64,000 bases of DNA from JACVRW01 sp034664085 (GTDB lineage: Bacteria > Actinomycetota > Thermoleophilia > Solirubrobacterales > Thermoleophilaceae): positions 1 to 64,000 of the forward strand of contig JAXDII010000075.1 of the NCBI GenBank assembly GCA_034664085.1, read 5' to 3'. Positions 25,695-34,868 of the stretch are shown piece after piece. Below the pieces are notes generated by a model, which saw nothing but the letters and a program-made list of their open reading frames with translations, searched no databases and had not been told where the DNA came from. The position numbers and the translations under genes are program-made. Position 1 is the first letter of the stretch. Each line of letters opens with the position of its first letter.

Positions 25695-26735
25695 TCAGGG
25701 AGCGGCGGTTGCGCCGCCGCCGGCCCCGCCGGAGAGCGGCTCCGCGGGCTGCACCGGCGCCTGCGGCACGACCGGCTCCGCGGGCGCGACCGGCGCCGCC
25801 GTGGAGGGAGCCGTGCCGTCGGCCGGCGTGATGCCCGGGACCGCCGTCTCGGCGGCCTGGCCGATGGCGGCCGGGTCGGTCGCCGCCGCGGCCGCCGCGG
25901 GCGGCACTTCGGGGAAGGTCCCGGCTGGCGCCACCGGGGCGACCGTCGTGGCGGCCAGCCCGCCGGCGGCGGGACGTCCGGGGATGCGCAGGTCCACGTA
26001 GCTCGCCCCGCGCGCCTCCAGGTCAGCCAGCACGCGCGACGCCGCGCCCCACTTGGCGCGCAGCCTGGCCGCGCTGCCGAAGATCAGCTCGGGCCCCTCG
26101 CGCAGCCGCGCCACCAGGCCATCGTCCGGGCGCCGGACCACGTCGACGATGCGCGCCCGCAGGACGGCCGGCGCGGCGCCGGCCACGGCGGCGGCGGCCC
26201 GGGCGTTCGGGTCCACCAGCAGCTCGTCGCCGAACGGCCCCTCGACCTGCACCGTGGGCAGGCTGCCCTCGATCGGCAGGCCGCGCAGGATCGTGCCGTC
26301 GCCGGCCACCGGCACCCGCTCGCCGCCGCTCACCGCGATGGCGGCGGCGTGGTACTCCACTACGTGGACGCGCAGGCCGTGCGGGAAGTCGGGGCGCACC
26401 TCGAGATCGCGTACGACGGGAAAGCCCTCCACGGCGCGGTCGAGCGCCTCCGGGTCGACATGAAGCGTGGTCATCGTCTGGCCGGCCGCCTGCAGCGCCA
26501 CCCGGACGCGCTTGGAGTCCGGCGCGGTCAGGCCGGTGACGGTCACCTTCTGCACGGCGACCAGCGAGGAGTCGCGCAGCCAGAACTGGTAGCCGGCCGC
26601 CAGCACCAGGCAGGCGATCCCGATCAGCAGCAGGCGGCGCCGCAGCCGCGGCGAGACGGCGCGCGCAGCACGCGCGGCGGTGCGGCGCGGCGAGATCCGC
26701 CGTCGTACGGCGGCTGTGGCGGCGCCGGCGCTCAC
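25695..26735 (-). CDS. ftsQ: division protein FtsQ (POTRA)
   Basis: FtsQ is a bitopic divisome scaffold linking early and late division proteins. The 346-residue protein has a basic cytoplasmic N-terminus and one membrane span at about 35-50 (LLLIGIACLVLAAGY). A POTRA domain begins VQKVTVTGLTAPD, followed by the FtsQ domain to about 245. The last 90-100 residues are a Pro/Ala/Thr-rich low-complexity tail, which is not needed for the known fold. The GTG start overlaps the murB stop. It occupies the usual murB-ftsQ-ftsZ position. Confidence 0.9.
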   Translation of the reverse strand: MSAGAATAAVRRRISPRRTAARAARAVSPRLRRRLLLIGIACLVLAAGYQFWLRDSSLVAVQKVTVTGLTAPDSKRVRVALQAAGQTMTTLHVDPEALDRAVEGFPVVRDLEVRPDFPHGLRVHVVEYHAAAIAVSGGERVPVAGDGTILRGLPIEGSLPTVQVEGPFGDELLVDPNARAAAAVAGAAPAVLRARIVDVVRRPDDGLVARLREGPELIFGSAARLRAKWGAASRVLADLEARGASYVDLRIPGRPAAGGLAATTVAPVAPAGTFPEVPPAAAAAATDPAAIGQAAETAVPGITPADGTAPSTAAPVAPAEPVVPQAPVQPAEPLSGGAGGGATAAP

Positions 26736-27661
26736 GAAGGCGTGTCCTCGCCGTCCCAGAGCGGCGAGGCGTCGACGTCGCCGAGGAACTGCACCTCGGG
26801 CTCCAGCGCGACGCCGAAGCGCTCGCGCACCCGGCGCCTGCCCTCGGCCATCAGGGCGATCACGTCAGCGGTGGTCGCCGAGCCGAGGTTCTCCACGAAG
26901 TTCGCGTGCTTCTCGGAGAAGCGGGCGCCCCCGACGGCGAGGCCGCGGCAGCCCGCCTCGTCGAGCAGCACGCCGGCGCTGCGGCCCCCGGCGCGGGGGT
27001 CGTCGGGGTTCTTGAAGGTGGAGCCGAACGTCTTGATCCCGGAGGGCTGCGCGGCCTTGCGGGCCGCGCGCATCTCCGCCAGCGTGGCCTTGACGCGCTC
27101 GGGCTCCGCGGCCGACAGAGCGAACGACGCCTGCACCACGACCTCGCGCGGCCCCAGGTTGGAGCGCCGGTAGCTGAAGCCCAGCTCATCCGGTGTGCGC
27201 CTGGCCGCGCCATCCGGGGTGGCGATCTCGACCCACTCGAGCACGCGCGAGAGGTCGCCCCCGTAGGCGTTCGCGTTCATCTTCACCGCGCCGCCGACAG
27301 TGCCGGGGATGTTGACCCCGAACTCCAGCCCGCTCAGCCCGGCGCGCGCGGCGTACGCGGCGGCCTGGGGCAGCCGGGCGCCGCCCCCGCAGAGCAAACG
27401 CTCGCCGTCCTGCTCGATCGTGGCGAGCGCGCCGTCCAGCTTCATGACCAGTCCTCGGAATCCCGCATCCGCTATCAGGAGGTTCGAGCCCGAGCCGACC
27501 ACTCCTACCGCGAGTTCACGCTGGCCGGCCCAGGCCAGCAGCTCCACCAGCCGGTTCACCGATTCGGGCCGCGCGTAGAAGTCCGCCGGACCGCCGGTGC
27601 GGACGGTCGTCAGGCGCGCCAGCGGGTGGTCGCGCTGGACGCCCTCGGGCGGGGCGTTCAC
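26732..27661 (-). CDS. murB: UDP-N-acetylenolpyruvoylglucosamine reductase
   Basis: MurB reduces the enolpyruvyl group to make UDP-MurNAc, using FAD and NADPH. The 309-residue protein has VVGSGSNLLIAD for FAD, the SYRRSN motif, GIKTFGSTFKNP, and the GGRSAGVLLDEAG loop with the proton-donating Ser. The GTG start overlaps the murC stop (GTGA) and its stop overlaps ftsQ. murA is not in the window. Confidence 0.96.
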   Translation of the reverse strand: MNAPPEGVQRDHPLARLTTVRTGGPADFYARPESVNRLVELLAWAGQRELAVGVVGSGSNLLIADAGFRGLVMKLDGALATIEQDGERLLCGGGARLPQAAAYAARAGLSGLEFGVNIPGTVGGAVKMNANAYGGDLSRVLEWVEIATPDGAARRTPDELGFSYRRSNLGPREVVVQASFALSAAEPERVKATLAEMRAARKAAQPSGIKTFGSTFKNPDDPRAGGRSAGVLLDEAGCRGLAVGGARFSEKHANFVENLGSATTADVIALMAEGRRRVRERFGVALEPEVQFLGDVDASPLWDGEDTPS

Positions 27662-29016
27662 TGCGCCGCCTCGCCGGCCAGTGCCCGCGCCAGCCGGTCG
27701 ACGTCGCCCGCCCCGAGCGTCACCAGCAGGTCCCGCTCGCCCAGCTCGGCCGCCAGCATGCGCTCGGCCTCGCCCAGGTCGGGCAGCCACCAGACCGGCC
27801 GCCCGCGGGCGGCGTCGGCGGCGGCCTGGGCCACGAGCAGCCCGCTCACGCTGGGGAAGTCCTCGGCCCGCTCGCGCGCCGGATAGACGTCGACGACCAC
27901 GGCCAGGTCGGCCAGCGCCAGCGCTCGGCCGAAGTCGCGCGCCAGCATCTGGGTGCGCGAGTAGAGGTGCGGCTGGAAGCAGGCGACCAGGCGGCGGCCG
28001 TCCGACTCCGCGAGCGTGCGCGCGGCCTCGAGCGTGGCCCGCACCTCGGTCGGGTGGTGGGCGTAGTCGTCGTAGACGAGCGCGCCGCCCGCCGTGCGCG
28101 CGTGCTCCTCGAAGCGGCGCCCCGCGCCGTCGAAGGTGGCCAGCGCGGCGGCCGCCTCGGCCAGCTCCACCCCGGCCGCGCGGCAGGCCGCCAGCGCGGC
28201 GAGCGCGTTGAGCACGTTGTGGCGGCCCGGCACGCGCAGCTCGAAGGCGGTGCCGCCGGCCTCGAAGCGCGCTCCGCCCGGCAGCAGCTCCACGCGCTCG
28301 GCGCGCAGCCCCTCCCCCGTGCCGATGTCGAAGCTCACCGCGTCCCCCGCGCCCGCCAGCTCCACGCCGGGACCGAGGACGCGCAGTCCGGCGGGCGCCG
28401 CGAACTCGGCGAAGGCCGCCTCCAGGTCGGCGAGCGAGCCGTACGTGGAGTGGTGGTCCAGCTCGACGTTCGTGACCACCGCCACGTCGCGGCCGAGCTT
28501 GAGAAACGAGCGGTCGGACTCGTCGGCCTCCACCACCGCCCACTCCCCCTCCCCCCACGCCGCGTTGGTGCCCGCCGAGCGCAGGTCGCCGCCGATCAGG
28601 AAGGCGGGGTCGCGGCCGGCCGCACGCAGCACGTGCGCCGCCATCGAGGCCGTGGTCGTCTTGCCGTGGGCGCCGCTCACGGCGATCGTGCGCTTCATGC
28701 GCGTCAGCTCGCCCAGCAGGTCGCCGCGGTGCAGCACCGTCGCGCCGGCGGCGCGCGCGGCGGCCAGCTCGGGGTTGGCGTCGGGGATCGCCGTCGACAC
28801 AACCACCTCCGCCCCGCCGGGCAGGTGCGCGGCATTGTGGCCCACGCTCGGGTCGATGCCGGCCTCGCGCAGGCGGGCCAGCGCCGGCGAGTCGGCCCGG
28901 TCGGAGCCGGTCACGCGCGCCCCGAGGGCGTGGGCAACCAGCGCCAGGCCGCTCATGCCGGCCCCGCCGATCCCAACGAAATGCAGGCTGCGGCCCGCGT
29001 AGGGAGCGTCGTCCAT
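27658..29016 (-). CDS. murC: UDP-N-acetylmuramate-L-alanine ligase
   Basis: MurC adds the first stem-peptide residue, L-Ala, to UDP-MurNAc. The 452-residue protein begins with HFVGIGGAGMSGLA, then has the ATP loop SGAHGKTTTAS. VEADESDRSFL, NVELDHHSTYG and YDDYAHHPTEV complete the Mur ligase set. The ATG at 29016 shares one base with the murG stop (TGATG). Length is normal. Confidence 0.97.
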   Translation of the reverse strand: MDDAPYAGRSLHFVGIGGAGMSGLALVAHALGARVTGSDRADSPALARLREAGIDPSVGHNAAHLPGGAEVVVSTAIPDANPELAAARAAGATVLHRGDLLGELTRMKRTIAVSGAHGKTTTASMAAHVLRAAGRDPAFLIGGDLRSAGTNAAWGEGEWAVVEADESDRSFLKLGRDVAVVTNVELDHHSTYGSLADLEAAFAEFAAPAGLRVLGPGVELAGAGDAVSFDIGTGEGLRAERVELLPGGARFEAGGTAFELRVPGRHNVLNALAALAACRAAGVELAEAAAALATFDGAGRRFEEHARTAGGALVYDDYAHHPTEVRATLEAARTLAESDGRRLVACFQPHLYSRTQMLARDFGRALALADLAVVVDVYPARERAEDFPSVSGLLVAQAAADAARGRPVWWLPDLGEAERMLAAELGERDLLVTLGAGDVDRLARALAGEAAQ

Positions 29017-30086
29017 CAGCGCACCATGGCCAGCAGCTCGTCCGCGATGCGCTCGGCCGCGTCCGGCTTCGCGACCGCACGCGCGGCCTTCGCCATCGTG
29101 GCCAGCCGCTGCGGCGAGCCCAGCAGGGCGCCCACCTCGCGCGCCAGGCGCGGGCCGTCGAGCTCGGCATCGGCCACCACCACGGCGGCCCCGGCGCGCT
29201 CGACGAAGCGGGCGTTCGAGGTCTGGTGGTCGGCGGTCGCGTGCGGGTAGGGCACGACGATGGCCGGCAACCCCGCGGCGGCGATCTCCATGACCGATCC
29301 GCCCGCCCGCGCCACCACCAGGTCGGCGGCGGCGAGCGCGTCGGCGAACGGCTCGATGTAGGCGTGCAGGTGGTAGTGCGGCGGCGACCCGAGGGCGTCG
29401 AGGCGCTGGCGCAGGCCGTCGTGGTCGCGCCGGCCGCTCGCGTGCAGCACCGCGCACGGCGATGCGGCCCCGAAGGCTTCGAGCGCGGCGTCGTTGAGGC
29501 GCCGCGCCCCGAGCGACCCGCCGAACACGAGCACGGCGGGCTCGTCTGGGCCGATCCCGAAGCGCGCGCGTGCGGCGGCGCGGTCGACCGTGCCGGTCGC
29601 CAGCGGCATCGGGCGGCCGCTCACCATCCACTTCCTGCCGTCGCGCCCGGCGATCGGAAAGGCGAGGTAGACGCGCCGGGCGAGCGGGGCGAGGAGGCGG
29701 TTGGCCACGCCCAGGTGGCTGTCGGCCTCCGTCAGTACCAGCGGCAGGCGCAGCAGGCGCGCGGCCAGGCCCACCGGACCGGCCACGTAGCCGCCGCCGC
29801 CGAGCACCGCGTCGGCGCCGATGCTGCGCAGCAGCCGCAGCGCGCGCAGCGTGGCGCCAGCGGCCAGCAGCAGCGCCAGGGCGGCGCGCAGCGGGCGGGT
29901 GCGGTCGATGCCCCGGACGCGCAGCCGGTGGAGCGGGTAGCCGGCGGCGGGCACGAGCTCGGCCTCGGCCCGCTCGCCCCCGATGAACTCGACCTCGGCC
30001 CCGCGGACGCGCAGCGACTCAGCGACCGCGAGCGCCGGCACGACGTGACCCGCCGTTCCGCCGGCCGCGATCACGATCTTCGGCAT
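29016..30086 (-). CDS. murG: undecaprenyldiphospho-muramoylpentapeptide GlcNAc transferase
   Basis: MurG makes lipid II from lipid I on the inner membrane face. The 356-residue GT-B glycosyltransferase has the N-terminal GGTAGHVVPAL, GGGGYVAGPVGLAA, and the C-terminal UDP-GlcNAc site with AGLPAIVVPYPHATADHQ. The ATG must be at 30086 because the glycine-rich loop starts at residue 9. This means the first 68 bp lie within the 3' end of ftsW, an unusually long same-strand overlap. Confidence 0.96.
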   Translation of the reverse strand: MPKIVIAAGGTAGHVVPALAVAESLRVRGAEVEFIGGERAEAELVPAAGYPLHRLRVRGIDRTRPLRAALALLLAAGATLRALRLLRSIGADAVLGGGGYVAGPVGLAARLLRLPLVLTEADSHLGVANRLLAPLARRVYLAFPIAGRDGRKWMVSGRPMPLATGTVDRAAARARFGIGPDEPAVLVFGGSLGARRLNDAALEAFGAASPCAVLHASGRRDHDGLRQRLDALGSPPHYHLHAYIEPFADALAAADLVVARAGGSVMEIAAAGLPAIVVPYPHATADHQTSNARFVERAGAAVVVADAELDGPRLAREVGALLGSPQRLATMAKAARAVAKPDAAERIADELLAMVR

Positions 30087-31251
30087 TGCGCCCTCCCTCG
30101 ATCGCCTCCAGCCGCGGCTTGCCGACAGCCCTGCGCACGCGGCCGCCCGTGGCCGCCACGTTGAGGAGCAGCCCCATCGACCCCATCAGGACGATCAGGT
30201 TGCTGCTGCCGTACGAGAGGAACGGCAGCGGCACGCCCGTCAGCGGCGCCATGCCGAGCACCGCGAAGAAGTTGAGCGTCGCCTGGCACAGGATCAGCGA
30301 GGTGATGGCCGCGGCGAGCAGCTTCGAGTGCAGATCCCGCGCGAGCTTCGCGGCGCGCAGCCCCGCGTAGCCGATCATCCCGTACAGCGCGATCAGGCCG
30401 AGGATGCCAACGAGCCCGAGCTCCTCGCCGATGATCGCCAGGATCATGTCGGTGTGCGCCTCGGGGAGGTAGAAGATCTTCTGCACCGACTCGCCGAGCC
30501 CGACGCCGAAGAAGCCGCCCGACCCGATCGCCGTGAGCGCCTGCACCGCCTGGAAGCCCGTGTCGCCGGCGTCCGAGAAGGGGTCCAGGAACGACGTCAG
30601 CCGCTCGCGCCGGTAGGGCTCCGCGAACGCGAGCAGGGTGACGAGCCCGATCGCTGAGCCGAACAGGCCGCCTAGCAGCCGCGTGGGCGTGCCGGCGGCC
30701 ACCAGCAGCGTGCCGAACGCAAAGCAGATCACCAGCGCCGTGCCCATGTCCGGCTGCTTGAGCAGCAGCATGCACGCCACGGTCACGACGATCAGCAGCG
30801 GCTTGACCAGCCCGCCCAGCGTCTTCGTGGCCTTCGGGCGCGCCGCCAGCACCTGGGCGGCGTAGATCAGCAGCGACACCTTGAGCAGCTCCGAGGGCTG
30901 GAACTGGAGCGGGCCGGCGCCGAGCCAGCGGGTGGCGCCGTTCACGGTCACACCGAGCCCCGGCAGCATCACCGCGATCGTCAGGACGAACGAGCCCACC
31001 AGCAGCAGCGGCGTGAGCGCCTTGATCGCCTTCAGCCCGTGCCGTGACGCCGCGTGCATGACCACCAGGCCGACCAGGCCGAACATCACGTAGCGCTTGA
31101 GGTAGTAGGAGGCGTCGCCCGTGCCGCTCAGCAGCGATTCCGCTGAGCTCGCCGAGTAGACCATGACCGCGCCGAACGCGAGCAGGCACAGCGTTGCCGT
31201 GTACAGGATCGAGTATTCGACCGGTCGCTTGCGGGCGGCGCGCGAAGCCAT
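30019..31251 (-). CDS. ftsW: SEDS glycosyltransferase FtsW
   Basis: FtsW is the septal peptidoglycan polymerase working with FtsI. The 410-residue protein has about ten membrane segments and SEDS signatures. Examples are RWLGAGPLQFQPSELLK, LLKQPDMGTA, GGFFGVGLGESVQK, LPEAHTDMILAIIGEELG and VPLPFLSYGSSNL. The C-terminal tail of about 25 Arg/Gly-rich residues is encoded within murG. It could instead be named RodA by sequence alone, but the murD-ftsW-murG position supports FtsW. Confidence 0.95.
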   Translation of the reverse strand: MASRAARKRPVEYSILYTATLCLLAFGAVMVYSASSAESLLSGTGDASYYLKRYVMFGLVGLVVMHAASRHGLKAIKALTPLLLVGSFVLTIAVMLPGLGVTVNGATRWLGAGPLQFQPSELLKVSLLIYAAQVLAARPKATKTLGGLVKPLLIVVTVACMLLLKQPDMGTALVICFAFGTLLVAAGTPTRLLGGLFGSAIGLVTLLAFAEPYRRERLTSFLDPFSDAGDTGFQAVQALTAIGSGGFFGVGLGESVQKIFYLPEAHTDMILAIIGEELGLVGILGLIALYGMIGYAGLRAAKLARDLHSKLLAAAITSLILCQATLNFFAVLGMAPLTGVPLPFLSYGSSNLIVLMGSMGLLLNVAATGGRVRRAVGKPRLEAIEGGRNAEDRDRGRRNGGSRRAGARGR

Positions 31252-31281
31252 CCGGCATTCCTTCGACGCTCCGGCCGCGAT

Positions 31282-32532
31282 TCATGCAAGCGAAACGAGG
31301 GCGCGGAAACGGTCGCCGCGCTGCTCGTAATCCGAGAACTGGTCGTAGGACGCGCAGGCCGGTGAGAGCAGCACGACCTGCCCCGGGCTGGCAGCCGCGC
31401 GGGCGGCCGCGACCGCGGTCTCGAGGTCGCCGCAGCGGTGCAGCGGCACGCCCGCGCCGTCGAGGTCGGCGGCCAGGCGCTCGGCGGCCTCGCCGACCAG
31501 GTAACAGGCGCGGCAGCGGGCGGCGACCAGCTCGCGCAGGCCCTCGAAGCCACCGCCCTTGAGGCTGCCGCCGAAGATCGCGTGCACGCCGCCGTCGAAG
31601 GACTCGAGCGCCCGCGCGGCGGACGACACGTTGGTCGCCTTGGAGTCGTTGACGTACAGCACACCGTCGACCGTCCCGACCTCCTCCAGCCGGTGCGGGA
31701 CGCCCGCGAACGTGCGCAGTGCCTGCGCCACCGCCGCGGCGGGGACCCCGCAGGCCAGCGCGGCCGCCGACGCGGCCATGGCGTTCTCCAGGTTGTGCGG
31801 CCCGCGCAGGCGGATTTCGTCGGGGTCCAGCGGCAGCGCCGCCGGATCGCCGAATCCCAGCCGGCGCGCCTGGCCGGGCACCGCGATGCCCGGCGGAGCG
31901 ACGGCCACCTGCTCCGGCGACTGGCGCGCGAACACGCGCAGCTTCGCCTCACGGTAGGCCTCCACGCTGCCGTGGCGGTCGAGGTGGTCCTCGTCGAGGT
32001 TGAGCAGCACCGCCGCGTCGGGCGCGAACTCGGCGGAGTCCTCGGCCTGGAAGCTCGACACCTCGCACACGATCGTCGCGTCGGGCGCCACGTCGCCCAC
32101 CAGCGCGGACAGCGGGGTGCCGACGTTGCCGGCCACGGCCACCGGCAGCTCCGCCGCGCGCCAGATCGCGCCGAGCAGCTCGGTGGTGGTGGTCTTGCCG
32201 TTGGTGCCCGTGACGGCGACGAAGCGGTTGTCCAGCAGCCGCCAGGCCAGCTCGAGCTCGCCCAGAACCGGGATGCCGCGCTCGCGCGCCGCCGCGATCA
32301 CGGGCGCCTCGTTCGGGACGCCTGGGCTCTTCACGACGCACTCGGCCCGCTCGAGCAGCGCGAGGCCGTCGCTCTCGGTCTCGGCGTCGATGTCGGAGGG
32401 CACCTCTGGGTGCCCGTTGTCGGTGGCGAGCACCTCGCCATGGGGGCGCAGCATGCGCGCCGCCGCCACCCCCGACCGAGCGAGCCCGACGACGAGATAC
32501 GGCCCGTCGGGGAGCGCCGGCCGGGCGCTCAA
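31282..32532 (-). CDS. murD: UDP-N-acetylmuramoyl-L-alanine-D-glutamate ligase
   Basis: MurD adds D-Glu to UDP-MurNAc-L-Ala. The 416-residue protein has the N-terminal Rossmann-like VVGLARSGVAAARML, ATP loop TGTNGKTTTTE, and EVSSFQAE. NLDEDHLDRHGS and VNDSKATNVSSA follow, and LLSPACASYDQF near the end is typical. The TTG start overlaps the mraY stop (TTGA). ftsW follows after 30 bp. Confidence 0.96.
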   Translation of the reverse strand: MSARPALPDGPYLVVGLARSGVAAARMLRPHGEVLATDNGHPEVPSDIDAETESDGLALLERAECVVKSPGVPNEAPVIAAARERGIPVLGELELAWRLLDNRFVAVTGTNGKTTTTELLGAIWRAAELPVAVAGNVGTPLSALVGDVAPDATIVCEVSSFQAEDSAEFAPDAAVLLNLDEDHLDRHGSVEAYREAKLRVFARQSPEQVAVAPPGIAVPGQARRLGFGDPAALPLDPDEIRLRGPHNLENAMAASAAALACGVPAAAVAQALRTFAGVPHRLEEVGTVDGVLYVNDSKATNVSSAARALESFDGGVHAIFGGSLKGGGFEGLRELVAARCRACYLVGEAAERLAADLDGAGVPLHRCGDLETAVAAARAAASPGQVVLLSPACASYDQFSDYEQRGDRFRALVSLA

Positions 32533-33509
32533 GGCGTTATCGACTGCTGGTAGAGCGTGAAGCCGATCGCGGCGCAGATCGCGGCGACGATCCAGAAGCG
32601 CAGGATGATCTTCGTCTCAGACCAGCCCATCAGCTCGAAGTGGTGGTGGATCGGGGCCATCAGGAACACGCGTTTGCGGAAGCGCTGGAAGGCGGCCACC
32701 TGGATCGCCACCGAGAGCGCCTCGATCACGAAGATGCCGCCGATCAGGATCAGCAGCACCTCGGTCTGGGTGATCACGGCCAGCGCCGCGATCGCCCCGC
32801 CGAGGCCGAGCGACCCGGTGTCGCCCATGAACACCGACGCCGGGAACGAGTTGAACCAGAGGAACCCGACGCACGCGCCGACCAGGCAGGCGCACAGCAG
32901 CGCCAGGTCGGTCTGGACGTCGCCGCGGGTGATGAACGTCATTGCCGTGAAGGTGAGGAAGACGATCGCCGCGCAGCCGGCCGCCAGGCCGTCGAGGCCG
33001 TCGGTCAGGTTGACGCCGTTCGTGGCGCCGGCCAGGACAAGGAAGATCAGCACCGGATAGGCGAACCCGAGGTTGACCGACGCGTCCACCACGCGCAGCT
33101 GGAGCGTGTCCTCGATGCCCACGTACTCGGTCACCACGAGCCACAGCGCGATCGCGGTCAGCCCCTGTACCGCCAGCTTCGTCTTCGCCGACACGCCCAG
33201 CGAGCGCCGCTTGCGCAGCTTGGTCACGTCGTCCACGAACCCGAGCGCAGCCATGGCGATCGCGGTCCCGATCACCGCGAGGCTGGCGGCGCGGTACTCG
33301 GACAGGATCAGGAACGGCACGCAGACGGCCAGGAAGATCGCCAGCCCGCCGATCGTGGGCGTGCCGGCCTTGCCGTGGTGGCCGGCCGGCCCCTCCTCGC
33401 GGATGTGCTGCCCGAACTCCTTCATGCGAAGGAACTCGATGAACTTGGGCCCGAGGAACATGCAGATGAGCAGGGAGGCCATGCCTCCGATGAGGATCTC
33501 GCCGAGCAT
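32529..33509 (-). CDS. mraY: phospho-N-acetylmuramoyl-pentapeptide transferase
   Basis: MraY transfers phospho-MurNAc-pentapeptide to undecaprenyl phosphate, giving lipid I. The 326-residue protein has about ten membrane segments. GTPTIGG, the catalytic Asp motifs LGFVDDVTK and NGVNLTDGLDGLA, VFMGDTGSLGLG, and MAPIHHHFELMGW are all intact. It starts 3 bp after the murF stop. Confidence 0.97.
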   Translation of the reverse strand: MLGEILIGGMASLLICMFLGPKFIEFLRMKEFGQHIREEGPAGHHGKAGTPTIGGLAIFLAVCVPFLILSEYRAASLAVIGTAIAMAALGFVDDVTKLRKRRSLGVSAKTKLAVQGLTAIALWLVVTEYVGIEDTLQLRVVDASVNLGFAYPVLIFLVLAGATNGVNLTDGLDGLAAGCAAIVFLTFTAMTFITRGDVQTDLALLCACLVGACVGFLWFNSFPASVFMGDTGSLGLGGAIAALAVITQTEVLLILIGGIFVIEALSVAIQVAAFQRFRKRVFLMAPIHHHFELMGWSETKIILRFWIVAAICAAIGFTLYQQSITP

Positions 33510-33512
33510 GGG

Positions 33513-34868
33513 CTAGGCCAGGACCCGCTCCAGGCCCACCGAGCGCGAGCCCTTGATCAGCACGCGGTCGCCCGGCTGGGCCAGCTCCTCGAGCAGCGCG
33601 GCGGCCTCCTCGGGGGTCCCGACGGGGTGCGTCTCGCCGTCGAAGCCCTCCGTGTAGAGCAGGGCGTCCTCCCCGACCGGCACGAGCAGGTCGATGCCGA
33701 GGGCCGCCGCGTGCGTCCCGATCTCGCGGTGGTAGGCCCCGGAGCCGTCGCCGAGCTCCGCCATCGTGCCAAGCACGGCGATCCGGCGCGCGGCACTGCT
33801 TGCCGCGAGGTGGTCTAGGGCTGCACGCATCGACATCGGGTTGGCGTTGTAGCAGTCGTTCACCACGGTCACGCCTCCCGGCAGCTCGACGACCTCGCCC
33901 CGCAGCGACGAGAAGCGCACGCTCACGCGGCCGCCCACGGGCAGGCCGAGGGCCCTCACCGCGGCCACCGCGGCGAGCGTGTTGAGCAGGTTGTGCGGCT
34001 CCGAGTAGCCCAGCTCGAGCCGGACGGCCTCCTGACGCGCCTCGATCTCCGCCTGGCCCCCGTCAAAGGCCAGCAGGTGCACCTCGCCGCCGGGGCCGAA
34101 AGTCCAGGTGTCCAGCTCGTCGCGGCGCAGGTGGCTCTCCAGGAGCGGCTCGCTGGCCGGCACGGCGCACGCCGCCCCCGGGCGCAGGTCGCGGATCAGC
34201 TCGGCCTTGGCCGCCGCCACGCGCTCGACCGTTCCGAGCAGCTCGAGGTGCACCGGCCCGACGTTCACGATCACGCCCACGTCGGGCTCGGCGACCGCCA
34301 CCAGCTCGGCGATCTGGCCCTCGCCCCGCATGGCCATCTCGAGCACCAGGGCCTCGGTGCCGCGCGGGGCTTCGAGGATCGTCAGCGGCAGTCCGATCTC
34401 GGTGTTCCAGTTCTCCCGCGAGGCGTGCGTGGCCAGCCGCGGGCGCAGCAGCGCGGCGAGGATGTCCTTCGTCGACGTCTTGCCCGTCGAACCCGTCACC
34501 GCCAGCACCTTGGCCCCGAGCTCGCGCCGCCAGGCGCGCGCCAGCCCGTGCAGGGCGGCGAGCGGCTCGTCGACCGCGATCACCGCGGCGCCGCTGCAGG
34601 CCGAGTGCCCCACGCTGTCGTTGGCGACCGCCAGCGCAGCGGCGCTGTGCTCGCGCGCGACGAGCACCCCCCAGGCCCCCGCCTCGAGTGCCGCCTCGGC
34701 GAACTCGCCGCCGTCTGCGTCGGCCCCCGGCAGGCCGACGAACAGGTCGCCGGGCTCCACCTGGCGCGAGTCGATCACGGCGCGCTCGGGGCCGGCCCGC
34801 TCCGGGGCCCCGGCGGCCAGCTCGCCGCCGGCGGCGGCCGCAACGCGCGCGGCGGAGAGGTCGATCAC
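33513..34868 (-). CDS. murF: UDP-MurNAc-tripeptide-D-Ala-D-Ala ligase
   Basis: MurF adds the D-Ala-D-Ala dipeptide. The 451-residue protein has the ATP loop TGSTGKTSTKD, ENWNTEIGLPLT, LEMAMRGEGQI, NVGPVHLELLG, and VNDCYNANPMSM. The N-terminal RPX-type domain is also recognisable (DSRQVEPGDLFVGLPG). The GTG start overlaps the murE stop (GTGA). The ddl gene supplying D-Ala-D-Ala is not in this window. Confidence 0.96.
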   Translation of the reverse strand: MIDLSAARVAAAAGGELAAGAPERAGPERAVIDSRQVEPGDLFVGLPGADADGGEFAEAALEAGAWGVLVAREHSAAALAVANDSVGHSACSGAAVIAVDEPLAALHGLARAWRRELGAKVLAVTGSTGKTSTKDILAALLRPRLATHASRENWNTEIGLPLTILEAPRGTEALVLEMAMRGEGQIAELVAVAEPDVGVIVNVGPVHLELLGTVERVAAAKAELIRDLRPGAACAVPASEPLLESHLRRDELDTWTFGPGGEVHLLAFDGGQAEIEARQEAVRLELGYSEPHNLLNTLAAVAAVRALGLPVGGRVSVRFSSLRGEVVELPGGVTVVNDCYNANPMSMRAALDHLAASSAARRIAVLGTMAELGDGSGAYHREIGTHAAALGIDLLVPVGEDALLYTEGFDGETHPVGTPEEAAALLEELAQPGDRVLIKGSRSVGLERVLA

